Of a DNA stretch of 64,000 bases, positions 1-11,794 are shown one piece after another. Each line of letters begins with the position of its first letter. Position 1 is the first letter of the stretch. The stretch is from Sclerodactyla briareus (lineage: Eukaryota; Echinodermata; Holothuroidea; Dendrochirotida; Sclerodactylidae): contig JAODTK010000467.1 in assembly GCA_026419785.1 (NCBI GenBank), positions 186,001 to 250,000 of the forward strand. The letters run 5' to 3'. The translations under genes and the position numbers were made by a program. Under the pieces are notes generated by a model. That model ran no database searches. It was not told where the DNA came from and saw only the letters and a program-made list of their open reading frames with translations.

Positions 1-179
1 GGTACACCCCTGGGTAACAAGGGTCGATCAACTCGGTACACCCCTGGGTAACAACGGTTGATCAACTCGGTATATCACTTGATAACAAGGTGATCAACTC
101 GGTGCATCCCTGGGTAACAAGGGTCGATCAACTCGGTGCATCCCTGGGTAACAATGGTTCGTTACCCAGGGGTGTACCC
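1..179. repeat. 34-bp tandem repeat array with terminal inverted unit
   Basis: Five head-to-tail units of 32-34 bp begin at 1, 35, 69, 101 and 135. Each has the form GGTACACCCCTGGGTAACAA followed by a GATCAACTC tail. Unit 3 is the most diverged. The last unit breaks off and is followed at 162-179 by TTACCCAGGGGTGTACCC, the reverse complement of a unit start, so the array ends in a fold-back. It runs off the left edge of the window and its full length is unknown. Confidence 0.9.
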
Positions 180-226
180 TAGTGATTGTGGTGTAAAAAC
201 CGGGGTCGTTTGGGGGGGGGGGGGGG

Positions 227-1690
227 TTGTTGAGGAATTTATATTTTGCTTGTTACCAAGACCTCACCTGGAAGACGATATCTATCAAACAAGTTCACGA
301 AAATCTCCACCATTTATGTGTCAATGTTTCTGCTTAGGCCTAATTGAGAGCTTAGTCTTCCGAAATAATAATTTAGCTACAATGCAGCAACGACACCAGA
401 GGCACTCCCAACGTTAACTAATAGCTGTATATTATATAATACATGCCATTATAATATGTATTTTATATATATGTACATAGGGGGGGGGGGTACAGCCCCC
501 AGTCCTCTCTCCTTATCTAGGTCACTGTTGCTAGGCTAAGTGGCTAGAGTTGAAAAAAAGACTTGGGTATAGCCTTTGAAATGTGATCCTGACTGCTAGG
601 GAATTCCTTGTTATTTTTACATCTGTACATTTACTTTAACTGGAAAACGTGTTTAATTGGAAACCGTGAATGCTGATTGCAAGGAATGGCCTGTTATTTC
701 ATATCGCTGTGAATTCACAAGGAACTGTCATTTCGCATGACTAGTAATTATACTGAACTGCCAGGGAATTCCATTATTTCATATGCCGTCATTTAACAGG
801 ACCCATATATTTTACTTTGACTGTTGAAATCACCGGAACGAATACAGACTGCGAAGAAGTCCCTGTTACGTCACAATAGCCTGTCAATGCCACAGATTAT
901 ATCAGTGTCGAGCCGGTTAAATAACATTTCTTTTTCACAGAAACCATCATTTGCATGTAACTTCGAAGTAAGAAGTAATAAGCTGTGAATATCGAGCATT
1001 TTCAGTCATTCTACGGTTACAGTATGCATCAGTGACTGACAGACGTGACCCTGTTTCGAAGTGTCCTGTGAAAAATGACAGTGAAATATGTAGGAACTCG
1101 TACATTACAGACTTGGGGGGGGGGGGGGTGCAAAGCTGCCCATCTACCCTGCACACAGTGGATGCTGAATTTTTGCGCCATAACAACGACATAAAATAGT
1201 AAAACGTATAAAAAGATGATATAATTCCTTAAAGTTCCATTAAGCATTTGAAAAAAAAAAGTGTCAATGGTATTGACAACGAATGTCATCGTTCAATACC
1301 TAATCTACAATAACTTCAGTTAAAATTAAAGCCACTCAAATAATTTTCTATTCTTGAATTTGTCGGAACAATCGTATTGACTGATACATTTGGGTTCGGG
1401 AGTTTTTTAGCTGTCAATGTAAGGAATAGAAAGTACCAGTCCAGTCATACTTGACTATAACATTGTGACTCTACATGACCCATTGGCCTTTGAATTCACT
1501 TGACACAAAATGAAAGCATGTGAAATTGAAAAAATCTGACAGTATATGATTATAGACGGGTATTACTTTTCTCAAGGGTTTTCCCACAGAGCATATGAAC
1601 AAATAATACGAATATGCAATACTGATCGTGCAATCAATTCCAATCATCATGCACTATGAGATGCCATATCAATGACTAGAAAAAAGGGTA
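227..1690. other. AT-rich stretch, no gene recognised
   Basis: I see no supported exon or transposon protein here, only two G tracts and short AT-rich sequence. Short open frames are interrupted and do not resemble known proteins. Confidence 0.6.
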
Positions 1691-1700
1691 CTCTTGGATT

Positions 1701-2057
1701 ATGGCAGGACCTGCTTACGTTGATGGCTGTCTCTTGGTCCTGATGGCAGGCTACAAACAGCCAGAGCTTGCTTGCATTGAGGAGGTCCGGGTAATTCATA
1801 TGCAGCATAACGTAGAGCTGGCACCTGCGTTAAACCCGCCCCCCTCGGCTTTTGCCATTGTTTGCACAGCTACTGGAGGCCTGAGAGTGATCCTGGTTGT
1901 TTCGGCCATCCCCAATGAACTCTTCTTGGATGTGACGCCTGGGATACTTGTCTCAGGATTCTCGCTGGTCGCACTGGGGATTATTGACGAACCAAACTTC
2001 AAATTCCAAACAAAAGGGCATATAAGCTACGTGCCCTCATATTATCCACTTACATAA
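1701..2057 (+). CDS. Unclassified open reading frame, 118 codons
   Basis: This is an uninterrupted plus-strand frame starting with ATG. Its C-terminal half is hydrophobic (ELFLDVTPGILVSGFSLVAL), but there is no recognisable domain or clear signal peptide. A competing 68-codon frame lies on the minus strand at 1796-2002, so the strand is uncertain. The Met codon lies in ggattATGGCA, an unremarkable start context, and no convincing splice acceptor precedes it. A second plus-strand frame (2069-2386, Ser/Thr-rich) follows closely and could be a separate exon or chance. I do not recognise it, and it may be fortuitous. Confidence 0.15.
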   Translation: MAGPAYVDGCLLVLMAGYKQPELACIEEVRVIHMQHNVELAPALNPPPSAFAIVCTATGGLRVILVVSAIPNELFLDVTPGILVSGFSLVALGIIDEPNFKFQTKGHISYVPSYYPLT

Positions 2058-2404
2058 AGTGAGCACCAATGTCTGCGACATTGACTGCATTGTCACCTTC
2101 CTCTCTATCTTTCTCTTGGTCCAGCGCACTGGTCAGAGGACAACCATCTGGAAACGGGCAAACAGCTATTATGGCTTATTCGCACATCTTTAACACTGCA
2201 AGAACTGAAATTTCACAAGGGGAATCAATTTCCAAGAGCGAAACAAATCCTTTGACTAATATACAAAACACTGTTCCTGGGACTACAAGTGATAGCTTTT
2301 CGATTTTTGTAGAGGAAACGTCCCCCACTCTTTTACCTGGGAAGGGCATGGACAATCTGAGATATCATCCTGTCATTGTTAAATAAACACAAAACTAAAG
2401 ACAC

Positions 2405-3300
2405 AAGCACAGGGGAAAATGTGTACATTATTGATATTGCCCCCAACACTGTGAGTGGAAGGCAGTGATCAATACTGAGTTGATTTGTCATTGTCATATT
2501 CAGCGAAAAGTGTGAGGTACAAGTTCTGTGAAACTTTGACAGTATAGTGAACAGCACAATTTGTCATCCCTAGTAAGACATGTAACTTTTAACAGAGATG
2601 TGCTGAGGGCAGGCACTAACACTGTACTCTCTACCCAGCTCCCGTAATGAATGTGGCCTAACTTAACCTTGTCATCCATGATTGAATACATTTCCCCCCT
2701 TGGTTCCTTCGGCAGCCGTCTTGACATGGAGGCTGGATTACCAACTTCTCCCTAGCAATGTTGATCTTGATATTGGTGGTTATGGTCCATTTGGCATGTG
2801 AAATGTTTCATCACCAGCAACACCAGCACTAACACAATTGAATTAATCCCCTGCGGCCCTGCCCTACTGTGATAAAACTGTTACAACTCAAACGTAATCG
2901 TTCTGCCTGCGGAGTAGGCCAGCGGGTCTACAGTACCACCCTTTCAGTCCCTCCTAGAGAACGACAGTCGCAGCATCACAATCTGAATTCTCATGCTCCA
3001 TGTGGATTGGGCTGGCTCGTGTTCCACGGAATTCTGGCACCTTCTGGCTCCCTGCAGAATTGAGAACAAACACAAATACCAATGAGAATGTACTGTCCTC
3101 AAAATTCTAATTCAGTGGGCAAGCATTTATTTCTTTGTGATCAAATGTTAGCATATTGCTGTTTCAACATTTAGAAGATAGGAGGCAACATCTCCAATAA
3201 TGCCAGCAATCCAGTATGCTAAGCAATTGCTTACCAAGCCAGGCATGAAATGTATGAAAGATACATACTGGTGTATAGAAACTTTTAGTTTCAAAAGGAT
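2405..3300. repeat. Tandem duplication, copy A (about 0.9 kb)
   Basis: Copy A matches 3301-4110 along nearly its whole length. Shared landmarks are AAAATGTGTACATTA (2417 and 3306), TTTGTCATCCCTAGT, AACAGAGATGTGCTGA, and a near-identical block around 2770-2830 containing GGTGGTTATGGTCCATTTGG. The copies end in matching GGATGAGG sequence. Divergence includes many substitutions and indels, so the duplication is old. A short plus frame around 2726-2760 (MEAGLPTSP, then stop) is shifted relative to copy B. Confidence 0.85.
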
Positions 3301-4110
3301 GAGGAAAATGTGTACATTAATGTTCTTTTCCTCTAACACTGTGAGTGAAAGACAGACAAGTGAAATTGATGAGTTGATGTGCATTTTCATATCAGGCCAG
3401 CAGAAGTGTAATGTAACCATGTCTGCAGGTCTGGCAAAACTTTGACGGAATAAACAGGATAATTTGTCATCCCTAGTGAGCCATGTGACCTTGAACAGAG
3501 ATGTGCTGATGGTAGGCAACACTGACACTGTCCTACCCAGATCTCTTGATAAATGTGCCTAACTTACCTGACACATCCCTGATTGATATCGACATGGATG
3601 CTGGACTGCCAGCTCTCCTAGCAATGTTGATCTTGACTATGGTGGTTATGGTCCATTTGGCATGTGAAATGTTTCATCACCAGCAACACCAGCACTACTA
3701 AAGCAGAATAGTTCCCCTGCCATACTGTGATAAAAAACTGTCACAACTTACATCGGCCCCGCGAAGTATCTGAATCCTCATGCTCTTATTTCAACTGCAT
3801 GGTCTGGCCCGATGACTGCCTTATAGAGGTTCTACAGGATTCTGAAACATGGCTTCCCTCAGAATTAAGAACAGATACAAATTCCATGAGAATGTACTGT
3901 CTTAAAATTTCTAGGGCAAAATAAAAATTTGATCAATGAAGTTACAACATTTGGGATAGAGGAGGCAGCACCATTAATAATGTCTGAATATATAGTCAGC
4001 TCATTCAGTATGCTGAAGCTTTATACTCACCAAGCCGGCATGAAATAGATGACAGATGTTCCTCATTTGAATACTGTGTAGTACGCACACTCAGTTTTGG
4101 AAGGATGAGG
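3301..4110. repeat. Tandem duplication, copy B
   Basis: This is the second, slightly shorter copy of 2405-3300, directly adjacent and in the same orientation. It holds a plus-strand frame starting near 3593 that reads MDAGLPALLAMLILTMVVMV, a hydrophobic run that could be a signal or membrane segment. Copy A has an indel in this run and stops. The minus-strand frame containing LTRDDKL is also present in both copies. Neither frame is recognised. The unit may be a transposon fragment or a duplicated exon. Confidence 0.8.
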
Positions 4111-5690
4111 GGGAGCCTAGTAGGAGCAGCAGTGAACTGTCAAAATCGGTGCGTGTCAAATGTTGGATGAATTCAATTGCAGTCACTTACGTCTGACGGG
4201 GTCCTCGTTCTTGCCCATGCTGACACACTGCAAGTTTCACAGCATAATAATGATCGTACGCCCCCAGCCTACAGTGATATCCCACCAACCTTTTTTTCAG
4301 TCAGCCAAAAATTTCATTCCCTGTTAAATTCATCTTGGGATCACCTGGAATGTGAGCGATGATACTGCACACAATAGTTTAAGATTCTTGATGACGTCTA
4401 TGACGGGTTGCCAGTATGAGCGTACCAAAGTTCCATAGCAATTCCCAAGAAACTATAATAGGTTTGGAGGTTCAATGTAACATATGATACTGCACTGAAC
4501 TACAGACATGTTCGAGAATCAGGAAAGTAAGTCATGCTCCTAATCTGAGGGATAAGCAAACACTAGCCCCTTCCCACAAAACATGTACAATGTAATCTGG
4601 CTGTATAGGGTATCATAAAGTGCACCCTGCAGTCCGCTGCAAATAACCAAACTGAAAGAGTTAAGAGTGGACAGTGGGAATACAGTAGTTTTTGAGTGGG
4701 ATAGTAAAACCGGTGAACAAATAGGCCAATGCATGGTTATGTGACAGTTTGCTTTGAACTAGCGCTGTAGCACAGGTGAAAAGAGGAGATAAAAAACACC
4801 ACACCCAAATTTGAACGTACAAGCATGTTGCCTTGTTGAGATATTTAAATTTATTTCTGAGAAATTTGAGGAACCTACGACATCACAGGGGAATTATGCA
4901 AAGACCGCCAATAGACCCTACACAGTATACATGTCCTTTATGCTGCATTTTGTGCCATGATTTAGTTCAGTTCAAGTTTATTCAAGACGCCAAGACTGCA
5001 GCGCTGAAGGTGAAGCGCAAGAGCTAGCACAGTGTAAATCCGTCGTACAGATGAATTTGTCACTTAATGCAAATTAGGCCTATACCATTCAATGTGTAGA
5101 ATGTTTTAAGTTTTGAACCCTTGAATTTTTGCACGATTTCATTTTTTTTTATAGAAATTGTCACGTCATTGTGCATTTGGCACTTTCTGTTGGGAACAAA
5201 GTAAATGACACCCCTGTTTCTTCACAACTCACACCTTCACCGTCCATTCTGAGAGAATCATTCGAACGTTTTGTTTCTCAATATCGACGCGACGTTGATT
5301 GAAAACAATTGGAAGATAGCAAGACTGATGATTACTCCATGATTGTTGCGGTCAGAAGTTTGAAAATTATTATGCTGGCAACAAATCAAGGTAATTAATA
5401 TGAGTCCATTTATACGAACAAACTTATAATCTATAAGAAGCTGATAATATTGTCAATTGTTGTTAATGATTCCAAATGCGGGCCTTACTAATGTGTATTA
5501 TGGGAAGAGGTTACGAAGGGTTTGGCCGCTGATAAAGTAATTTGTGCGTTCAGAACATATATAATCGCACGTCGAAAGAAACACCTTGCTGATGGGGGGG
5601 GGGGGTAGCGTAACCTGTACACCTATCTTAATCTCAATTGCCCCATCCCGCTGTGAGCGTGAGTCATGCGAAGTGATCATATACTTATTT
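4111..5690. other. No gene recognised
   Basis: I find no supported exon. Around 4966-4986 the text TTCAGTTCAAGTTTATTCAA resembles the reverse complement of an invertebrate LINE tail, which suggests a minus-strand retroelement end. It is too short to name. A G12 tract lies at 5594-5605. Confidence 0.45.
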
Positions 5691-5759
5691 ATTCAGGGGC
5701 GCCGGACTCACGGGGGCTTTTTCCTCGGCTCACAGGAGTGATGGGGGGGGGGGCCAACT

Positions 5760-6490
5760 TAGTTTCGCGATTAGTTTCGCGATTATTCAATTTATTCCCC
5801 AATTTCCTGGATTCATTTAGTTTTTCCACTATTTCATCTCATGTTTTCTCCTTCTCCATATCTCGTTTGTCGCCTTCGATTTCCTGATTTGAGTTGTATT
5901 AGGTCAGCTGTTAGCATTATAGCTATCTCATGAATATGTGTCCCATTCTGTCACGAACCCTTTGACATCGATACTCGAATATTTATTTTTCATTTCCAGG
6001 TCTTGGATGATTTTCTTAGGAGCTTCAAATCAGTCTTCCTGTGAACGTGTGGAACAATGGCATAATATGAGTTGAGCCTATTTAGCCCGATCATTTCTAT
6101 TTCGATCCACGTAGTTCAACGAAGCGCAGAAGAGTTCCAATGCCGCTAACAGCACTCCAAAAGAGACAGTTAGGCTAGCTGTCTCTATGGTAATAACTCT
6201 AAAGCATAATAATAATTACTTATTTTATTTTTTACTCAACCCTCCATATAACATTTGTAATTCTGAATTAATCTCTGCTATGTCTTTCTCTTCCATGCTC
6301 GTCTTCTTGCTACCAATCCCCCCCCCCCTCGCCCACTCCCTACTCACTGTCTCTCTCGGTCATCGAGTAATGATGAAGTCAAGAGATGTTATGTATTTTC
6401 AATGAAAATTTGCATTTCATTTGAGAAGGACCTAAACTTTAAACCACATTCAACCGCTACTTCACTGCTATCTTGTCTTTTATAGTCTAC
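5760..6490. other. No gene recognised
   Basis: A 12-bp direct repeat (TTAGTTTCGCGA) lies near 5759-5783 and a C11 tract at 6318-6328. Otherwise this is AT-rich sequence with interrupted frames. Confidence 0.5.
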
Positions 6491-6539
6491 TTTTGTTCAA
6501 GGCGATAGTACGAAGTGCCAAATGGGTTTCATATATATC

Positions 6540-6745
6540 GAAAAAAATATCAAGGTATCAGAACTCAATATCAGTGTCAGAATTCAATATCAGACTATCG
6601 AGAAAAATATCAGTATGTCAGAATGTCAATATCAGACTACCAGGAAATATGACAAATAACAAGGTACCAGATAAATATCAGGGTATCAGAATTCAATATC
6701 AAGGTATCATAATTCATATTAGATTGTCAAAATCCAGGTTTACTG
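6540..6745 (+). repeat. About 21-bp minisatellite, locus 1
   Basis: Degenerate units of the form ATATCAG(N)GTCAGAATTCA recur through this segment. The plus strand stays open across it because the unit is close to a multiple of three. It encodes a recurring SEFNIR-like heptad, but this is probably a by-product of the repeat. The same unit occurs in reverse orientation at 17355-17520. Confidence 0.75.
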
Positions 6746-8100
6746 TGCTACACTCTGATCCTAAATCCTGACCCTGATATTAATCCTGGTACTTTGATAT
6801 TTTCTTAATATATTTGAAACCATTTGGCGTTCCCGTTTCTATGTCTCCCCCCTTTTCATAAATACGATATCAAACTTTGTTTCGGTATTTGTTTCGGTAT
6901 TTTCACAAAAGATCGTGTGCAAAACCTACTTTTGCTTGCCAATTCCTATTTTGCTGTTGAGCCTAGGTGCAAGTTTATTTTTGTTAGAATTTTATGCCCA
7001 TCTCTTACCGTATTTTTCATCTAAAGCCTTTAACATTTAGCACTATATTATTTAGATATTCTATTCGAAGTTGTATAATCCCGATTTCATATTGGATTTG
7101 TTGTGTTTCCCTTATAACATTTTCTCAATTGGCACTTAATTTATGCAGTGATACTGTATGCATACGCCTCCTCAGCGTCGGAGCTATTTCTCTGTAACAC
7201 CGTCGGTAAGTAAATTGTGGTTAAATCATATTATTGTGGCGTGTTGATGATTATCAATTACGAACAACAAACAGGAAAATTCATGGCGTAAGGATATCCA
7301 CTTATCGTACGCCTGAGTTGCAAAAATGAATGTTAAAAAAATCTTTTTGTGTGGCTAAATTGGACAGCGCTCCGTAGCCTAATTTGTTGCCTATACAATA
7401 GTGTTGGATTGCACGGGGTTGTTACGATTGAGCGTAACATTATAGGCCACTGTGTGACTGAGTTGTTCGTTTGAGCGTTTATGTTATTGTTAATTGAGGG
7501 TTATGGCCCAGCTGAAGTTAGCAGGTTTCGGCATGGAAGTCTGAGTACATCCCGCTGACGAATATGCTGCTAACAGGATATTCAATCCCATCCCAATTCC
7601 CAACTTTCACTTTGCATACGGATATGCTGGCGCTCTAAGTGAAACGGGAACATGTTTGTCTCCCTTTCTGTAGACAAATGTCCTATGGGCTATGGTGTTG
7701 CAAACACCGACTAATCGATGAGTGAAAGCCTCGGGAAAGACTTGTCATTGGCCTACTGCTAATAGAACGGCTCGGTCCAAATTCAGAATCAGACAACATT
7801 TGTGATATTCTGATGTAGCCTAGTGTTTAAAATATATGTTAGGCCTATGCTGCAGATCTAACGTCAGACCCTAACCGCTACACAGCGTAGCAAGGTTACC
7901 GGTAATGTTGAGTAGACCTAGGCCTAGGCTGGCAGTAACAACTGAAAATTATTCAGCTAGGCCTAACTCAGGACAGATTTGATAAGAAGCTAACATAAAA
8001 CAAGTGAACTAGGAACTGAAGCTCGGGAAATGAATGCTCATTTCGATTGCATAATGTGGGCCCAGGCTATACCCATTTGTATCTGGATACTCTGTAGGCT
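6746..8100. other. No gene recognised; TAGGCCTA-rich
   Basis: No supported coding sequence. Palindromic AGGCCT motifs occur at 7843 and cluster at 7916-7970. Interrupted frames only. Confidence 0.55.
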
Positions 8101-8114
8101 ACACAGGCTAGAGG

Positions 8115-8230
8115 AGTGGGATTAGGGTTGAGGTTGGGGTTACCGAAAGAAGTACCGGATAGGTGGTGGTATTCGATAAGATTGGATTATGCATCTGTAA
8201 GTGGAATCTGCCCCTGCCTAACTCCACCCC
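8115..8230 (+). repeat. TTAGGG-like short interspersed element, copy 1
   Basis: It contains GATTAGGGTTGAGGTTGGGG, then GATAAGATTGGATTATGCAT, then a C-rich end. The same order (TTAGG-rich start, GATAAGATTTGGGATTA core, CATCTGGAATCTGACCCTAA end) recurs at 40835-40960, 43065-43195 and, inverted, at 50950-51045. Confidence 0.6.
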
Positions 8231-8339
8231 TAGGTCTGATCTCCAAACACTGATTTCATGTACATCAATGTAACAGTGTGACCTGGATAGGCAACCTCTT
8301 GCGAAAACCTCTTTTCATAAGGGCACTTTGTGTTAGCAG

Positions 8340-8885
8340 TCAATGAGGCAAGCCATGAAAATCATGATATTTCACTCATTTGTGGGTGTATCGCCACCAA
8401 ATTTGATATTTTGTTCTTATTATCCTTCTTCACATAAAAATTGCAGATGCAGAAATTCTGATTGAGATCCAATTTTTCTAACTTCAGGAATTTGACCACT
8501 GTGCAGATAAACACCATTTCTGAAGAGGATGAGGAGGAAGACAACTTTGTTACAGGCTGTTGCCACTGGTGTTAGCCACTTTCTTGTGCTGCGTGAATTA
8601 TTGAAAACTGCTCTGTAAGGAGGTGGCCTCAGTCTCAAATCGACACATGCCTACAGAAGATCCCCCCCCCCCCCCATAAACGGCAGCCACACTCCAGTAA
8701 CCACTGACTCTGGTGGCTTGCAACCACAGCCTGGCAACCAGAAGTTCAACGCCATAGATGACAAAGCTGCTGATATCGTAATTAAATGGTAATTTACAAG
8801 TATGGGATAAATCGAATATTCAACCCCATGGGTGACAATGACTGGCGGCTCTGAGAGCGGTCTAACTACCATGAACTGATGATAA
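8340..8885 (-). repeat. Interspersed repeat, inverted copy of 49735-50345
   Basis: Read on the minus strand, this matches the plus strand at 49735-50345 over several hundred bases. It shares a frame with ATAC(N/H)KVVFLLI, a KFLK or QIPEV segment and QSEF. Both copies hold a G or C tract at the equivalent side. The minus-strand frames (8362-8544, 8420-8638) are broken relative to the 113-codon frame of the other copy. It is likely an unnamed transposable element. Confidence 0.7.
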
Positions 8886-8889
8886 GGTC

Positions 8890-10400
8890 TGTCAAGCTTC
8901 GTTTTCAGTCTAAACGTTCAACTGCCGTATTTAAACGTTTCTACCGTTTAAAAAACGTCACCCAAACCTCGGAGTTCGTTTCACAAGAGTTTCCCGGCAA
9001 GACACCACGTACCCTAACGCAATAGACACTTTTTTGACCAGTGGAAAGACTAAAATAGATTTGCTTGCTCAAACAGCTGGCTAGTCTGCACAATTTTTTT
9101 TTTTAGCAAGCTGATGTCGGTTCAGGTGACCAATCAGAATGACAGAAATTACGGAACAACGCCCCATCGCTGAAAAGCTGAACAATCCGTATAATATTGG
9201 TTACAATGGTAAGTGAAAAAAGAAGACCCAAGGCAGTCAGCCTGGGAAGAACCAATTTGGCCACGATGGACATCGCTGGTTTTGAGAATTGAAATGAATT
9301 TTCCTTGTGTTTATTTTTCATTAATTAGCAGGTACGTGCCGTATAATTTTTTGCCAAGAAAATTTACCTAATAAAATGAAGCTCTTGTTATGTCTATTGC
9401 GGGTTTTTTGTCTTTCATCATCTTCAAGTCAGTATTTCTTTACGTAACGGTTGTTGGCACACCGCCTGTACTGGGATACGCCCTTTCTCTCTTTTCTCCG
9501 CCAGGTAACGTCGCAATAAGCGGTAGAATTACGTGACAATCTCTCGTTCCTTTTAGCGGTTTCAACTTCTCTGTTACTAGAATTGATCCTAATCAAGACA
9601 ATTTCAAATCATTTTTGCCCGAATTGCGTGGAAGCGTATACCTCAACAATATTGACTTATTTGTTACGGACAAATTTCGATCGATTTGCTTCCGAAAGTA
9701 GGCTCAATCTGAGCTAAATCACGTAGCCTGTATATGTCGGCTGAGTAACGTTAAACTATACGGTACTCCAGTAGACTTCAATTCATGCCGTGGATGACAT
9801 ATCGATCGAATGTTCATTGCCCTGTCTACCTCACGCGATTTGGCGAACAAGATCCCAGTTTATTGCCCATGTGAAAAAGCGAGCATGGCGGCCATTATTT
9901 CTTGAGCCAAGCCATTATGAATGGGACTGTTTAGTGTTGTTCCATCAGGGCATCAGGGCATTGCTCCATCAGGCAACAACTACATGTTATTTTGACGAGC
10001 ATACTTTTGTCAGCACAAGGTGATTGCTACATGCGTACTGTGGTTGTCAATTGGCGAGCGTTTGCGGGAGGGGAGGGGGTGGTTGTTCTATTGTATCTAC
10101 ATTTTATTATTCACAGTATATCAGAGGGTCTACTTGTACAAGCTTCTGCTTCTATAGACCTCCACGTAGAATCCTGTATGTTGTACTTGTGTTAAATGAA
10201 ATAAATGAACTGAAACGGAATGATCGAGTTACAGAACATAGCTAAAACCGTAAATGTACCGGGATTCCGAAACTATTTAACTGTATGGGAAAATATTTCT
10301 CACATAACTGATAATGAATAAAAAAAAACAAAATCTGGAGGAATGTTCAAGAGCAGAATTGGCTGGCTGTTCCATTTATTAATTCCATATTATTTATTAC
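8890..10400. other. No gene recognised
   Basis: No supported exon. A weak inverted pair (GCAATAGACA near 9019, TGTCTATTGC near 9390) bounds about 390 bp without a clear target duplication. ATGGCGGCC at 9885 starts a frame that stops after a few codons. Confidence 0.45.
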
Positions 10401-10464
10401 ACTATTGCATTGGCGTAGACAGGGGGGCGCAAGGGGGGCCATGGCACCCCTGTTCATCCCCGCC

Positions 10465-10487
10465 AAAAAAAAAAAAAAAAAAAAAAA
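10465..10487. repeat. A23 tract after a GGCGTAG-containing repeat edge
   Basis: The 23-base A run follows CATTGGCGTAGACAGGGG (about 10408-10425), which is reminiscent of hAT-type termini or a retroposed edge. It lies just upstream of the hAT transposase fragment. Confidence 0.7.
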
Positions 10488-10559
10488 CACGCAGTAATGA
10501 AGTACGTACGTCGGCCTGGCCTTGGCTTGCCCTTGTTGGTGACTGTGTTGGGCGTTGGA

Positions 10560-10905
10560 TTACTGGATCATAAACATTGTGGGAAGATCTTACATAAAGT
10601 GAAACCATCATGCACACAATTCGATGTACCACCCGCTGAACTGAAGACAGAATTGGAACTGTATGTCACAAATGAAGGCATACGGCACGCAAAACATCTT
10701 CCTTGCTGCTGAAACACCTACAGACATCAGGACGTGGACAATGTATACAAATTTCTCTCTAGTGTAATGGGGGGGTTTGCCTTCAAATGCAGTTACTTCC
10801 GCTTCAGCAGAGAGAGCATTTTCAAAGATGGGATCATCAAGTCTAAGCTTCGCTCCACATGACACAAACAAGATTTATATCCCTCATGTTTCTTTCCTGT
10901 TAACG
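10560..10905 (+). pseudogene. hAT transposase C-terminal dimerisation fragment (degenerate)
   Basis: The plus strand around 10794-10829 encodes SASAERAFSK, the signature of the hAT-family C-terminal dimerisation region (canonical form [ST]ASAERxFS). A one-frame shift restores GIIKSKLRST immediately afterwards, matching the usual [IL]KSxLRST continuation. Weaker upstream matches (ELKTELELYV around 10635) fit the poorly conserved part before the motif. Stops and frameshifts show it is dead. No RNase-H catalytic residues or N-terminal BED finger are seen, so only the C-terminal end survives. It abuts the Gypsy remnant at about 10905. The alternative of a domesticated hAT gene is unlikely given the stops. 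Confidence 0.6.
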
Positions 10906-11480
10906 GGACACCACGGACACTGGCGAGATTCTCAAATTGTGCCGTGCAAAGACATTTGGCGGTAAGGTTATACTAGTACCTGGTCGACGAAACGCTGCAC
11001 TCGACTGAGCCGAATTGCATAGCCCAAAGGGCATACGCAGGAACTCAAACATACCAAATGGTGTTGTGATCGCTGTTTTGGGTATATCCTCAGGTGCGAC
11101 TGGAATTTGGTGATAGGCTCTCACCAAATCGATCTTGGAGAAGGTTGACCGTCTTCCCATGGAGTGATGATGTGATGTCATGGATGTGAGGGATGGGTAC
11201 CTATCCGGAATTGTCACAGTTTGTTTGAGTGCACGGTAGTCACTGCAGGGCCTCCACCCCCTGACTTTTTGGGCACCATGTGCAGTGGCGATGACCATGG
11301 GCTTGTGGAGGGGACGGAATGATACCGCAGCTGCACATTCTGCTGTCTGATAGTCGTCTGGGGGCATGCGATGTGGACGCGCAGCGACTGGTGCTTCCAG
11401 TGTGGTGATTTATCTTCAACGTCATTTTGATTTCGCCTTTCCCGTAGGTTTGGCTTTGGTGATGTCAGGGAATGAGTGCA
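10905..11480 (-). pseudogene. Gypsy reverse transcriptase, N-terminal part
   Basis: The minus strand encodes WRPCSDYRALKQ followed by FSKIDLVRAYHQIPV (about 11144-11100), TPFGMFEFLRMPFGL and QRFVDQ-like text. These are the fingers and palm motifs of Ty3/Gypsy RT, including the first catalytic Asp in KIDL. Two compensating frameshifts lie between about 11260 and 11335, where SPWSSPLHMVPKK is read in a neighbouring frame. At the expected YIDD active site near 10945 the text reads A-RHNL-R, so the metal-binding Asp pair is lost and one residue is missing. The frame ends shortly afterwards. Confidence 0.85.
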
Positions 11481-11559
11481 GGATATTGTGGTATTCCGAC
11501 TTGTCATGAGCGATGCCATAAGTTGGGCTTAACGGGGCACTGAGCAAGCGATGCCGCCC

Positions 11560-11790
11560 ACGCTAAGGGTCGTCTCGAGGTCGGCAAGTCGGCGGTGTTT
11601 GATGTCTACAAGTAGGGAGAAGTTACACAAGAAGTCAGCACCAATGATGGGACGTCTCACATCGTCTCATCATCTTGTGCAACTCTGACAACACTAAGCT
11701 CGGCTCCTGTATCCACAAGGAACCTGGTTCCCGTTCTACGTTCTGCAACAAAGAAAAGACGGCTCTGTCGTTGTTTGCCAGCGAGACTAG
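11560..11790 (-). pseudogene. Gypsy retropepsin-like aspartic protease
   Basis: The minus strand reads RFLVDTGAELSVV, with the DTGA catalytic motif at 11702-11716. Downstream, RPIIGADFLCNFSLLVD fits the conserved GADFL block that precedes RT in this Gypsy lineage. A stop interrupts the frame between the two blocks. In an active element this domain would cut the Gag-Pol precursor inside virus-like particles. Confidence 0.8.
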
Positions 11791-11794
11791 CCGT

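Noticed and set aside
1..179. CRISPR array
   Set aside because: The repeats are contiguous without unique spacers, and the window is eukaryotic in character.
8115..8230. Interstitial telomere from TTAGGG-like text
   Set aside because: Only one or two imperfect hexamers occur, within a short interspersed element that has other copies.
9019..9400. Possible MITE with GCAATAGACA terminal repeats
   Set aside because: Only 10 bp match and no target-site duplication is visible.
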